Shown: in pieces, positions 1 to 6,949 of the stretch
Position numbering within the stretch: position 1 is the first letter of the stretch
How the letters are laid out: each line of letters begins with the position of its first letter
DNA from: CAZUVM01 sp964623885
GTDB taxonomy: Bacteria; Verrucomicrobiota; Verrucomicrobiia; Limisphaerales; UBA8199
Length of the DNA stretch: 15,580 bases
Reading direction: 5' to 3'
Assembly: GCA_964623885.1 (NCBI GenBank)
Contig: CAZUVM010000033.1
Coordinates: 1-15,580, forward strand
Made by a program: the position numbers and the translations under genes
The notes under the pieces: generated by a model
Seen by the model: only the letters and a program-made list of their open reading frames with translations
Databases searched by the model: none
What the model was told of the DNA's origin: nothing

Positions 1-710
1 TTGCAATGCTCGAGCACGGCACCTTCTTCTAAGACCAACTCCGTCATGGTGTTGGTGAAATAGGCAGCATCAACAGTTCGGACGTAGCTTTCCAGCACCG
101 TCGCCTGACTGCGAGAGCCAGCGAGAATGATGTTTCGTGGATGAAAGGTGGCGCCCGTTTCCCTGGAGGTAGCGATAAACAGCAGGTGGATCGGTTGCTC
201 GATTACCTTGCCGCGAGGAATGTGCACGAAGGCGCCGTCTTGAAAGAAAGCAGTATTTAGCGCCAGAAATGGATTGCTCTGATCCGGCGCCTCCTGCGCC
301 AGGAAACGTTTCAGCTCCTCCTCATGTTCAATCAATGCCGTCGCCAGATTCTGCACAACCACTCCCTTGTCCTGCGGCGTTGAAGAGAGTTCTTCAGCAA
401 AATGGCCGTTGACGAACACCAGCCGGCACGCAGGAAGGCTGCCGAAAGTCGCGCCCGCAATGAAATCAGCCGGAACACGCGGGGTCGCCGGTTCCAGAAC
501 CGGTTTGAACGGCAGGCGCGTGATGGGGGCAACGTTGGTAAATCTCCAATCCTCATCTTGCAAGGTTGGAAAGCCCAACTCGGCAAAGCGAGCCAGCCCC
601 GCCTTGCGTAATGGGAACACCCAGGCGGGGTGCTTGGCTTTTGGCTCGAAGCGCTCGAAATTCTCGAGCTGGGGCTCAAGACCGCGCGTTGTTTCCGTCG
701 TTTGAACCAT
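1..710 (-). CDS. sufD: SufD, Fe-S cluster assembly protein (N-terminal part, cut by window edge)
   Basis: SufD is a non-catalytic scaffold subunit of the SUF (SufBCD) complex, which builds iron-sulfur clusters in the cytoplasm. The reading frame starts at ATG 710-708 and stays open to the left edge, giving about 236 residues of a family usually near 400-450, so the C-terminal half is missing. The N-terminus carries the family pattern of a Trp-Val-Phe-Pro-Leu-Arg-Lys stretch, then FPTLQDEDWRFTNVAPI (the SufD/SufB E-x-W-[RK]-[YF]-T region). The beta-helix part follows with PRGKVIEQPIHLLF and TMTELVLEEGAVLEHC, matching the usual TE-VL-EGA-EH segment, with Cys where Tyr is common. No Shine-Dalgarno is visible before the start. 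It lies 112 bases downstream of argG on the same strand. SufB is a paralogue with a similar core, but the DEDWRFT form and the direct N-terminal start favour SufD. Confidence 0.9.
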   Translation of the reverse strand, partial: MVQTTETTRGLEPQLENFERFEPKAKHPAWVFPLRKAGLARFAELGFPTLQDEDWRFTNVAPITRLPFKPVLEPATPRVPADFIAGATFGSLPACRLVFVNGHFAEELSSTPQDKGVVVQNLATALIEHEEELKRFLAQEAPDQSNPFLALNTAFFQDGAFVHIPRGKVIEQPIHLLFIATSRETGATFHPRNIILAGSRSQATVLESYVRTVDAAYFTNTMTELVLEEGAVLEHC

Positions 711-801
711 AAATGAGACTGCTAGTCTTCCACGGGAAGCAGGGTAGCGCAAGCGTGGGGAAATCGGAGTTCAAGCTGCAAATGGCTTGACTCAGGCAGA
801 C

Positions 802-825
802 AACCGCCAATGCCTGCGGTTTTTA
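802..825. terminator. weak hairpin at the argG 3' end
   Basis: AACCGC (802-807) and GCGGTT (816-821) form a 6-bp stem with an 8-base loop, directly beside the argG stop codon (825-823). Read on the plus strand the stem is followed by TTTAT, the usual layout of an intrinsic terminator. Read on the minus strand, the direction of argG, the T-run is absent. It could stop antisense transcription into argG, or it may be chance. Confidence 0.2.
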
Positions 826-2049
826 TCGGTATTTCCGGTGCACGCGCGCCCCCACTTTAAGGCGCAGCCCATTGAGCCGGATAAAGCCCGTAGCGTCATC
901 CTGGTTGTAGGCTTTGGTCGGGTCGGCTTCCATGGTTGCAATGGCCGGGCTGTAAAGACTCACCGGGGACTTGCGGCCGGCACACATAATATTGCCTTTG
1001 TAAAGTTTCACGCGCACTGTGCCGGTCACGTTTTTCTGGCTTTCACTGACCAGCGATTGAAGCGCCAGACGTTCAGGAGCGAACCAATAACCGTAATACA
1101 CAAGTTCCGAGTACCGCGGAATCAGGGAGTCACGCAGGTGCATGACTTCGCGGTCCATCGTGAGAGTCTCCATCTGCCGATGGGCGAAGTGCAGAATTGC
1201 GCCGCCCGGAGTTTCATACACGCCGCGGGATTTCATGCCCACATAGCGGTTCTCGACGAGGTCGACGCGGCCGACGCCGTGTTTGCCTCCGAGGCGATTG
1301 AGCGTTCTCATCACTCCGAGCGGATCGAGCGTTTTGTCGTTCACAGCTATGCAATTGCCGCGCTTGAATTCGAGAGTGACGTACTCCGGTTTGTCAGGCG
1401 CGTCTTCGGGCGCGACGCTCAGCTTGAACATGTCTTTATTGCCCGGTGCAAAGGCGTCCATCCAGGGATCCTCAAGAATGCCGGCCTCGAACGAGATATG
1501 CAGGAGATTGCGGTCCATGGAATAGGGCTTTTTCGCCGAGGCCTGAACCGGAATTTTCTTATCGGCACAGTAAGCGATCATCTCGGCTCGCCCGGGAAAC
1601 TGATCCCGAAAGCGAGCTTCGCGCCAGGGTGCGATCACCTGCAACTCCGGAGCCAGACAGGCGGCGGACAACTCAAACCGCACCTGGTCATTGCCTTTGC
1701 CGGTCGCGCCATGGGCCAGCGCCTGGGCTTTCTCGCGGCGAGCGACTTCGATCATGCCTTTGGCAATCAACGGGCGAGCAATGCTGGTACCGAGCAAGTA
1801 TTGGCTTTCGTAAATGGCGCCCGCCTGGATCATCGGGAAAATGAAATCGCGAGCAAATTCGGCCTGTAAATCCACGATGTGACATTTGCTCGCACCCGTC
1901 TTCCTGGCTTTGGCATCCAGTCCCTTGAGTTCCTCTTCCTGGCCGATATTAGCGCAAAAAGCAATGATCTCCGCGTCGTAGGTCTCCTTTATCCAGGACA
2001 GAATCACTGACGTGTCCAACCCGCCCGAATAAGCCAATACAATTTTCAT
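823..2049 (-). CDS. argG: Argininosuccinate synthase
   Basis: This enzyme joins citrulline and aspartate using ATP to make argininosuccinate, the penultimate step of arginine synthesis, in the cytoplasm. The protein is 408 residues, the normal length for the family (about 400-445). The N-terminal ATP pyrophosphatase P-loop AYSGGLDTS is at residues 6-14. YLLGTSIARPLIA (84-96) and HGATGKGNDQVRFE (113-126) are the classical synthase signatures that contact citrulline, aspartate and ATP. KPYSMDRNLLHIS follows later in the synthase domain. The start ATG at 2049-2047 places the P-loop at the expected distance from the N-terminus, though no Shine-Dalgarno is visible. It lies upstream of sufD on the same strand. 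A palindromic element occupies the gap to the preceding zinc-ribbon gene, and argH lies close by on the other strand. Confidence 0.97.
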   Translation of the reverse strand: MKIVLAYSGGLDTSVILSWIKETYDAEIIAFCANIGQEEELKGLDAKARKTGASKCHIVDLQAEFARDFIFPMIQAGAIYESQYLLGTSIARPLIAKGMIEVARREKAQALAHGATGKGNDQVRFELSAACLAPELQVIAPWREARFRDQFPGRAEMIAYCADKKIPVQASAKKPYSMDRNLLHISFEAGILEDPWMDAFAPGNKDMFKLSVAPEDAPDKPEYVTLEFKRGNCIAVNDKTLDPLGVMRTLNRLGGKHGVGRVDLVENRYVGMKSRGVYETPGGAILHFAHRQMETLTMDREVMHLRDSLIPRYSELVYYGYWFAPERLALQSLVSESQKNVTGTVRVKLYKGNIMCAGRKSPVSLYSPAIATMEADPTKAYNQDDATGFIRLNGLRLKVGARVHRKYR

Positions 2050-2125
2050 CGGGCGTAATTAAGGGCCAAGAAGACGAAAACGCAACGGAAATTGGGCCGG
2101 TAATTCAGCTAATCGATGCAGCTAG

Positions 2126-2284
2126 GAACCACTAATCGACGCTAATTAACACGAATTCACCTGGGCGTGATCGAATTTGCAGCGGACCAGTAAATGTCAC
2201 CCTCCAGGAAGGTCACTCACACAGCGCAAGGTAGTTTGCCACTGCTCCCTTCAATTAGTGTTTATTGGTGACCATTAGTGGTGC
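2126..2284. repeat. Palindromic element with decamer-periodic arms (copy 1)
   Basis: The left arm (2126-2156) and the reverse complement of the right arm (2254-2284) agree at 24 of 31 positions by hand alignment, enclosing 97 bases. The element is 159 bases long. Within the left arm, A-C-rich blocks recur every 10 bases: ccACTAATcg, acGCTAATta, acACGAATtc. A second element at 13813-13967 has the same design and nearly the same length. No open frame of note lies inside. It fills most of the gap between the zinc-ribbon gene and argG, ending 7 bases from the former's stop codon. A MITE-like or REP-like dispersed element is the best reading. No target duplication was identified. Confidence 0.7.
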
Positions 2285-2291
2285 AATCGCT

Positions 2292-3158
2292 TCAGCCGGG
2301 CGGCTTGGGCGTACGCGGCTTCGGCGGGGATTGTCGCCTTATCTCAGCATCGAAACTTCCAGCAACAAAACTCTTGTTCGAGTCCGGCAAGGCCAGGTAC
2401 AGGCGCCCGGGAATTCGGCCGGCGGCGGCCTGGCCGAAGCTCAGCTTAAGCGCGTAACCATTGGTGATATTTTGGCGCGAGGTTTTGTCCTGATCGTTGC
2501 GCCATTGCAGAACTACTCGCGGCACCGGTGGCGGTTGTTCTGGCGTCAATTCGATGGTTTTGCCGCTCCATTGTTCTCCCTGCCAAACGGGCAATTGGAT
2601 TGTGACACCCAGATCGATCATTCCGCTATGGGGCTGGCGCAGGGTGAGGTTGCCACCTTGCAAGACGGCGCGGTCACAAAGAAAACCGCTGCCGCGCAAA
2701 CTGCCAACGGCAACACCCTCCGGCAGGATCGCATTGGTCAATTGCAGCGTCCAAACTGTGTTTGTGGGGATCGGACGGACGACCGGTGGTGGCGGCTTCG
2801 GTTTGGCTGGCTGTTTCGTGGCTACCGGTGGCGGTTTGATCCACGCGCGGATTTTGTCGCCGAACAGAAACCAGGCGCCCGCTCCCAGGCCAAGCAGGAC
2901 AACCAGCAACACCACCGCCGGCAGCGCGCTGGGCAATGAGGAACGCGGCACGTAGCCGGAGGAAGTTTCAACGGTTTGAGGACGCGGTTTGTCCGCCTGG
3001 GCGGCTGAAAGAATGAATTTGGATTCGCCGGCCGCAGGAGCCTGCGGAACAACTATTTTGCGAAAACAAGTCGGGCATTCGAGCGGCGTGCCGCTCGCGG
3101 CAGAGTCAGCCGTGATATGTTGCCCGCAAACCGGACAGGCAAACTTGAATTCGCTCAT
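2292..3158 (-). CDS. Zinc-ribbon, single-pass membrane protein of unknown function
   Basis: No enzyme family was recognised. The 288-residue protein opens with a compact zinc ribbon of two CxxC pairs (Cys8/Cys11 in CPVC and Cys28/Cys31 in CPTC). A low-complexity linker follows, then one hydrophobic helix at about residues 78-100, a Pro/Lys-rich spacer and a C-terminal domain of about 170 residues that reads as beta-rich. The topology is probably ribbon inside and C-terminal domain outside. The start at ATG 3158-3156 is chosen over the longer frame (ATG at 3188) because a good Shine-Dalgarno (AAGGTGG, 3174-3168) precedes it and the ribbon then begins almost at once. Proteins with an MSEFKFACPVCGQ-like start followed by a membrane helix are familiar in Verrucomicrobia, which suggests a lineage-specific sensor or adaptor. 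It is divergent from argH and upstream of argG on the same strand, so it could be co-transcribed with argG. Confidence 0.8.
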   Translation of the reverse strand: MSEFKFACPVCGQHITADSAASGTPLECPTCFRKIVVPQAPAAGESKFILSAAQADKPRPQTVETSSGYVPRSSLPSALPAVVLLVVLLGLGAGAWFLFGDKIRAWIKPPPVATKQPAKPKPPPPVVRPIPTNTVWTLQLTNAILPEGVAVGSLRGSGFLCDRAVLQGGNLTLRQPHSGMIDLGVTIQLPVWQGEQWSGKTIELTPEQPPPVPRVVLQWRNDQDKTSRQNITNGYALKLSFGQAAAGRIPGRLYLALPDSNKSFVAGSFDAEIRRQSPPKPRTPKPPG

Positions 3159-3165
3159 CGGTTCC

Positions 3166-3175
3166 ACCCACCTTT
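3166..3175 (-). promoter_or_regulatory. Shine-Dalgarno site deciding the zinc-ribbon gene start
   Basis: On the minus strand AAAGGTGGGT lies just before the chosen ATG, with the AAGGTGG core ending 9 bases upstream of it. It is the clearest ribosome binding site in the window. The other starts I examined lack one, apart from possible weak AGGA/GAAGG matches before the pseudopilin start. Confidence 0.6.
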
Positions 3176-3257
3176 CCATAGTCGCCATTCAGGGACAATT
3201 CCTTTTTTGCCCATGACTTTCGATGACCTTGGGTGCACATTCGGCCCGTTTACGGTC

Positions 3258-4673
3258 ATGAAAAAGACCTCTCCAGTTTCACGCAGCGGACGCTTTAGCA
3301 GCGGGCCGGCAGCCGACGTGGCTCAGTTCACGGAATCGATTTCCTTCGACTGGCGGCTATGGCGTCAGGACATTCGCGGATCCCAGGCGCATGCCACCAT
3401 GTTGCATAAGGTCGGGTTGCTGACTCGTGCCGAACGGGGCGCTATCCTCAGTGGCCTCGAAGACATCGGACGAGAAATCGCTGCAGGCAAATTCCGCTGG
3501 AATCGCGCCTTGGAAGACGTTCACATGAACATTGAGGCGGAGTTGACCCGGCGAGTGCCGGCCGGCGCAAAACTCCACACCGGCCGATCGCGCAACGACC
3601 AGGTCGCGCTGGATATGCGCCTGTGGTTGCGGGATGAAATTGACGGATTAGCGGAAGACATCCGCGCGCTGCAACGAGCACTGGTAAATCTGGGGCAGAG
3701 AGAGTCAGCGGTTATCATTCCCGGCTACACCCACCTTCAACGAGCCCAACCAGTCTACCTGGCGCATCATTTGTTGGCCTATGTGGAGATGCTCGCGCGC
3801 GACCTCGCACGGTTGCAGCAAGGTCGCGACCGCCTGAATGTTTGCCCGCTCGGAAGCGGGGCGCTGGCCGGGACCACTCTCCCGCTCGATCGAGAGTTCG
3901 TTGCCCGCATATTAGGTTTTGTTGATTCCCGCGGCCGGCCACGTGTGGCTCAGAACTCGATGGACGCGGTGAGCGACCGGGATTTTGCGGTCGAGTTTTG
4001 CGCCAGTGCCGCTCTGATCGCGGTTCATCTTTCGCGGTGGGCAGAGGATTTGATCCTTTGGGCCAGCTCCGAATTTAATTTCATCAAAATTGCCGATGCC
4101 TACACCACGGGTTCATCGCTAATGCCGCAGAAAAAGAATCCGGATGTCGCCGAGTTGGCTCGAGGAAAAACAGGTCGCGCGATAGGCAACCTCGTGGCGC
4201 TGCTCACCCTCTTGAAGGGACTGCCGATGACTTACAACCGGGATCTGCAGGAAGACAAGGAACGGCTGTTCGACACGGCTGACACCGTACGGTCTACCGT
4301 ACGCATCTGCGCGGCCATGCTCGAAAACACGCGTGTCAACCGTTCCGCTTGTGCGGCCGCGGCCGGCGACCCTGCGCTGCTGGCGACCGACCTGGCCGAT
4401 TACCTAGTGCGCAAGGGCGTTCCCTTTCGGCATGCCCATCACGCTGTTGGGGCGCTGGTGGCGAAAGCAGAGCACCTGGGCAAAACGCTCGACCAGCTTA
4501 GTCTTGATGAGTTGCGTGCAGCCCAACCCAAGTTCGATGCCGATGCATTGCGTTTGTTCGACCTCAAGCAAGCCATGACCCGACGAGCAATCACCGGCGC
4601 GCCTGGAAGCAATGAGGTGAAAAAACAACTGAAGCGTTGGGGTAAGCAGTTGAAATTAAGAAACGCTTTGTAA
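3258..4673 (+). CDS. argH: Argininosuccinate lyase
   Basis: ArgH splits argininosuccinate into arginine and fumarate, the last step of arginine synthesis, as a cytoplasmic homotetramer of the fumarase/aspartase superfamily. With the ATG at 3258 the protein is 471 residues, close to the usual 460. GRFS (11-14) and FDWRLWRQDIRGSQAHA (30-46) are the standard N-terminal features. ALEDVHMNIE (84-93), KLHTGRSRNDQVALD (105-119) and GYTHLQRAQP (156-165, catalytic His159) follow. GSSLMPQKKNPD (285-296) is the superfamily signature loop with the catalytic Ser. An in-frame ATG at 3213 would add 15 residues that do not look like ArgH, and neither start has a clear Shine-Dalgarno. The squalene synthase-like gene begins 30 bases after the stop, so the two are probably co-transcribed. 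Confidence 0.97.
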   Translation: MKKTSPVSRSGRFSSGPAADVAQFTESISFDWRLWRQDIRGSQAHATMLHKVGLLTRAERGAILSGLEDIGREIAAGKFRWNRALEDVHMNIEAELTRRVPAGAKLHTGRSRNDQVALDMRLWLRDEIDGLAEDIRALQRALVNLGQRESAVIIPGYTHLQRAQPVYLAHHLLAYVEMLARDLARLQQGRDRLNVCPLGSGALAGTTLPLDREFVARILGFVDSRGRPRVAQNSMDAVSDRDFAVEFCASAALIAVHLSRWAEDLILWASSEFNFIKIADAYTTGSSLMPQKKNPDVAELARGKTGRAIGNLVALLTLLKGLPMTYNRDLQEDKERLFDTADTVRSTVRICAAMLENTRVNRSACAAAAGDPALLATDLADYLVRKGVPFRHAHHAVGALVAKAEHLGKTLDQLSLDELRAAQPKFDADALRLFDLKQAMTRRAITGAPGSNEVKKQLKRWGKQLKLRNAL

Positions 4674-4703
4674 GGGCGCAGCCGACGCGCTGTAGCCCAG
4701 CCA

Positions 4704-5699
4704 ATGAGTGCCCCTCTTTTTTCGCCGAGTCTGCTGCGCGACGTGTCGCGCTCCTTCTATCTTACCTTGCGTGTATTGCCGTCCGGGATTCGCAACCAAA
4801 TCGGCCTCGCTTACTTGTTGGCGAGGACCACCGATACGATCGCCGATACGGAATTGGTGCCTCTCACACAGCGCCTCGACGCTCTGCAAGCGCTGCGGGA
4901 TGGCATTCAAGGCAAACGGCAGGCTGCCCTTGAGTTGGGCGAATTAACACGTCAGCAAGGCTCGACGGCCGAACGACGACTACTTGAGAAATGCGAGTCA
5001 GGTATCGCCGCGCTGAACACGTTGAGCGCTGCGGATCAACAATTGGTTCGCGCCGTGCTCGACACAATCACAAGCGGACAGGAACTGGACCTACGTCGTT
5101 TTGCTGATGCGTCTGCGGAGCATATCGTGTCGTTGGCGACGGACGCCGAGTTGGACGATTACACCTATCGAGTAGCGGGTTGTGTAGGTGAGTTCTGGAC
5201 GCGCATATGCCGCTCTCACTTATTTCCTCGAGTGGTACTCGATGAGCAGGTGCTGCTGGCTAACGGAGTACGTTTCGGCAAAGGCCTGCAACTGGTCAAT
5301 GTCCTGCGCGATCTCCCGGCGGACTTGCGCCAGGGCCGCTGCTATCTGCCTGCGCAGACCGTGAAACCGACCGGGCTCCAGCCGGCCGACCTGTTGGAAA
5401 CTGACAACGAACCTCGTCTGCGGCCTGCGTACAATCGCTGGCTGGACCAGGCCGGCGGGCATCTTAAAGCAGGATGGGCTTACACCAACGCCTTGCCCCG
5501 GAAGTGTATGCGTCTGCGGCTTGCTTGCGCCTGGCCGCTGTTGATTGGCAACGAAACGCTCGCTCTACTGCGAACTGGCCCGGTACTGGATCCGCTGCAC
5601 CGGTTGAAAGTAAGCCGCAGCCGTGTCCGGCGGATTTTGTTCCGTTCGGTATTCTTTTACCCCTGGCAAAATACCTGGCGGAACCTTTTCCAGGGCTAG
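4704..5699 (+). CDS. Squalene synthase-like (squalene/phytoene synthase family)
   Basis: Members of this family join two prenyl diphosphates head to head (farnesyl diphosphate to squalene, or geranylgeranyl diphosphate to phytoene). The protein is 331 residues. DVSRSFYLTLRVLP (13-26) is the N-terminal motif. The first Asp-rich motif is D44-TIA-D48, and the second is NVLRDLPAD (199-207), the N-x-x-R-D-x-x-x-D diphosphate/Mg site. YRVAGCVGEFWT (155-166) and the late CAWPLLIGNETLALL segment resemble squalene rather than phytoene synthases. The likely role is making squalene for hopanoids or other triterpenoids at the membrane, but no cyclase gene is in the window. The start ATG at 4704 places SRSFY at the usual depth. 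It lies 30 bases after argH and 63 bases before the next gene, all on the plus strand. Confidence 0.85.
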   Translation: MSAPLFSPSLLRDVSRSFYLTLRVLPSGIRNQIGLAYLLARTTDTIADTELVPLTQRLDALQALRDGIQGKRQAALELGELTRQQGSTAERRLLEKCESGIAALNTLSAADQQLVRAVLDTITSGQELDLRRFADASAEHIVSLATDAELDDYTYRVAGCVGEFWTRICRSHLFPRVVLDEQVLLANGVRFGKGLQLVNVLRDLPADLRQGRCYLPAQTVKPTGLQPADLLETDNEPRLRPAYNRWLDQAGGHLKAGWAYTNALPRKCMRLRLACAWPLLIGNETLALLRTGPVLDPLHRLKVSRSRVRRILFRSVFFYPWQNTWRNLFQG

Positions 5700-5762
5700 T
5701 TTGCGGTGGCGGCGGATATGAATCCTGTTGCATCGGCAAGCGATTTCCATAAGACTGTTTCT

Positions 5763-6917
5763 ATGCGGATTGCAAAATTCTTGTTGGCCGCTTGTGTAGC
5801 GACTGGGCCCCTGACTATTCGCGCGGCAGACGATTCCGATATCCAAGCCAAAGCGCGCGAAGCTTTAGAGAAGAAGGTCCAGGAGAACACTCCCGCGCAA
5901 CCGTCGCAACCACCCGCTCCCGCACCAAGTAAACCAAAGAAGGCCCCCGCACCCGCACCGGCTCCCACATCTGCCCCCGCCGCTCAAGCTGCCCCGGCGC
6001 CGGCTGCGACCGCTCCCGCCGCTCAAGCTGCCCCAGCGCCGGCTGCGACCGCTCCTACCGCTGCCGCGGCCTCTCAGCCAAGCCGGGCTAATAGTGCCGA
6101 TATTGATAAGGCTAGGAATGCTCTGCACGACAAAATGCAGACGTTGAACACGCCACCAGTGGAGGCAGCTCCCGCACCTACCCCGTCCGCAACAACCGCG
6201 CAACCCGCACCCGTGCCTGCTCCGCCACCGGCAGCAGCTGTCGCCCCCGCCGCGGCTCCTGCTGCGGTCCAGGCTGCTACCCCGCCGCCAACCGCACCAC
6301 CTCCGCCGGTCGCAGCGCCTGCGGCTTCAACGACAACGGTAGTACCGACACCGCTGGACGACGAAACAATTGCCAAAGCGCGCGCCGCAATGCGCCAGAA
6401 AACCATCGAGCTTGAAGGGCAGGCCCCTGCAGCGACTGCGACTCAAGCCGCACCCGTAGCGACGGCTTCTCAGGCCCCTGCTCCTGCGGCGGTCTCAGCA
6501 GCTGTCCCGCCGCCACAACCGATACCAGCGCCAGCCGCTGCTGCACCTGCGCCGGCTGCGATGTCGAGCGCTCAACCTCCGGCGCAGACCGAAGCTGTTC
6601 CTACGCCTGCCGATCCTGAAGTTATCGCTAAGGCTCGGGATGCTATGCGCCAGAAAATGCAGCAGACCGAACCGCAGCCGGGATCGCTGGCCTCTGATTC
6701 TATGCAGCCTGGCGAAAAGCTTCCGCCCGCCCCCAAGCCCCAGCCCCATACGAAGGCGGACCGGATGGCAAGTTTCCCTGCCCTGCACGGCCCACCCTCA
6801 GGACTTTCGGCTGACAAGGAACAGCGCTTGCAGTCGCTGCTCCAAAAATACAAAGCGGACGAGATCACGCCGGAGCAGTATCACGCTGAACGGGCCAAGA
6901 TCATTGGGGAACAGTAG
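5763..6917 (+). CDS. Secreted Ala/Pro-rich protein with four KAR repeats and a SHOCT-like C-terminus
   Basis: No known function. ATG 5763 begins a 384-residue protein with a plausible signal peptide (MRIAKFLLAACVATG, cleavage near IRA-ADD). In-frame ATGs at 5706 and 5718 would bury this signal and are less likely. Four short charged helical units with consensus [AD]KAR-x-A-[LM]-x-x-K start near residues 23, 110, 198 and 282, spaced about 85-89 residues and separated by disordered Ala/Pro linkers. The last 54 residues, containing LSADKEQRLQSLLQKYKADE then ITPEQYHAERAKI, match a SHOCT-type short C-terminal domain. The start is 63 bases after the squalene synthase-like gene on the same strand. 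The 3' end converges on cardiolipin synthase with 32 bases between. It is probably a periplasmic spacer or oligomerising protein, which is inference. Confidence 0.75.
   Translation: MRIAKFLLAACVATGPLTIRAADDSDIQAKAREALEKKVQENTPAQPSQPPAPAPSKPKKAPAPAPAPTSAPAAQAAPAPAATAPAAQAAPAPAATAPTAAAASQPSRANSADIDKARNALHDKMQTLNTPPVEAAPAPTPSATTAQPAPVPAPPPAAAVAPAAAPAAVQAATPPPTAPPPPVAAPAASTTTVVPTPLDDETIAKARAAMRQKTIELEGQAPAATATQAAPVATASQAPAPAAVSAAVPPPQPIPAPAAAAPAPAAMSSAQPPAQTEAVPTPADPEVIAKARDAMRQKMQQTEPQPGSLASDSMQPGEKLPPAPKPQPHTKADRMASFPALHGPPSGLSADKEQRLQSLLQKYKADEITPEQYHAERAKIIGEQ
5979..6056 (+). repeat. Tandem 39-bp repeat inside the Ala/Pro-rich gene
   Basis: Two adjacent 39-base copies (5979-6017 and 6018-6056) differ at only two bases, both third codon positions. 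Each encodes AAQAAPAPAATAP. Near-identity at DNA level points to a recent in-frame duplication, so copy number may vary between strains. Confidence 0.9.
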
Positions 6918-6922
6918 TGACG

Positions 6923-6946
6923 CAGGAAACAGCGGCCCTTTTCCTG
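6923..6946. terminator. Hairpin between convergent genes
   Basis: CAGGAAA (6923-6929) pairs with TTTCCTG (6940-6946) across a 10-base loop. It lies in the 32-base gap between the stop codons of the SHOCT protein (6917) and cardiolipin synthase (6950). Position and symmetry suit a shared bidirectional terminator, but there is no clear T-tract after the stem in either direction. Confidence 0.4.
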
Positions 6947-6949
6947 GGG

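Noticed and set aside
787..1869. 360-codon plus-strand open frame
   Set aside because: It is fully antisense to argG, which has all its signatures. The sequence is low in recognisable motifs and is a GC-rich shadow frame.
3117..3257. Longer start for argH
   Set aside because: It would overlap the divergent zinc-ribbon gene, and the added residues are unlike ArgH.
5979..6620. Repeat array that might be read as CRISPR-like
   Set aside because: The repetition is codon-phased Ala/Pro coding sequence without constant repeats and unique spacers of fixed size.
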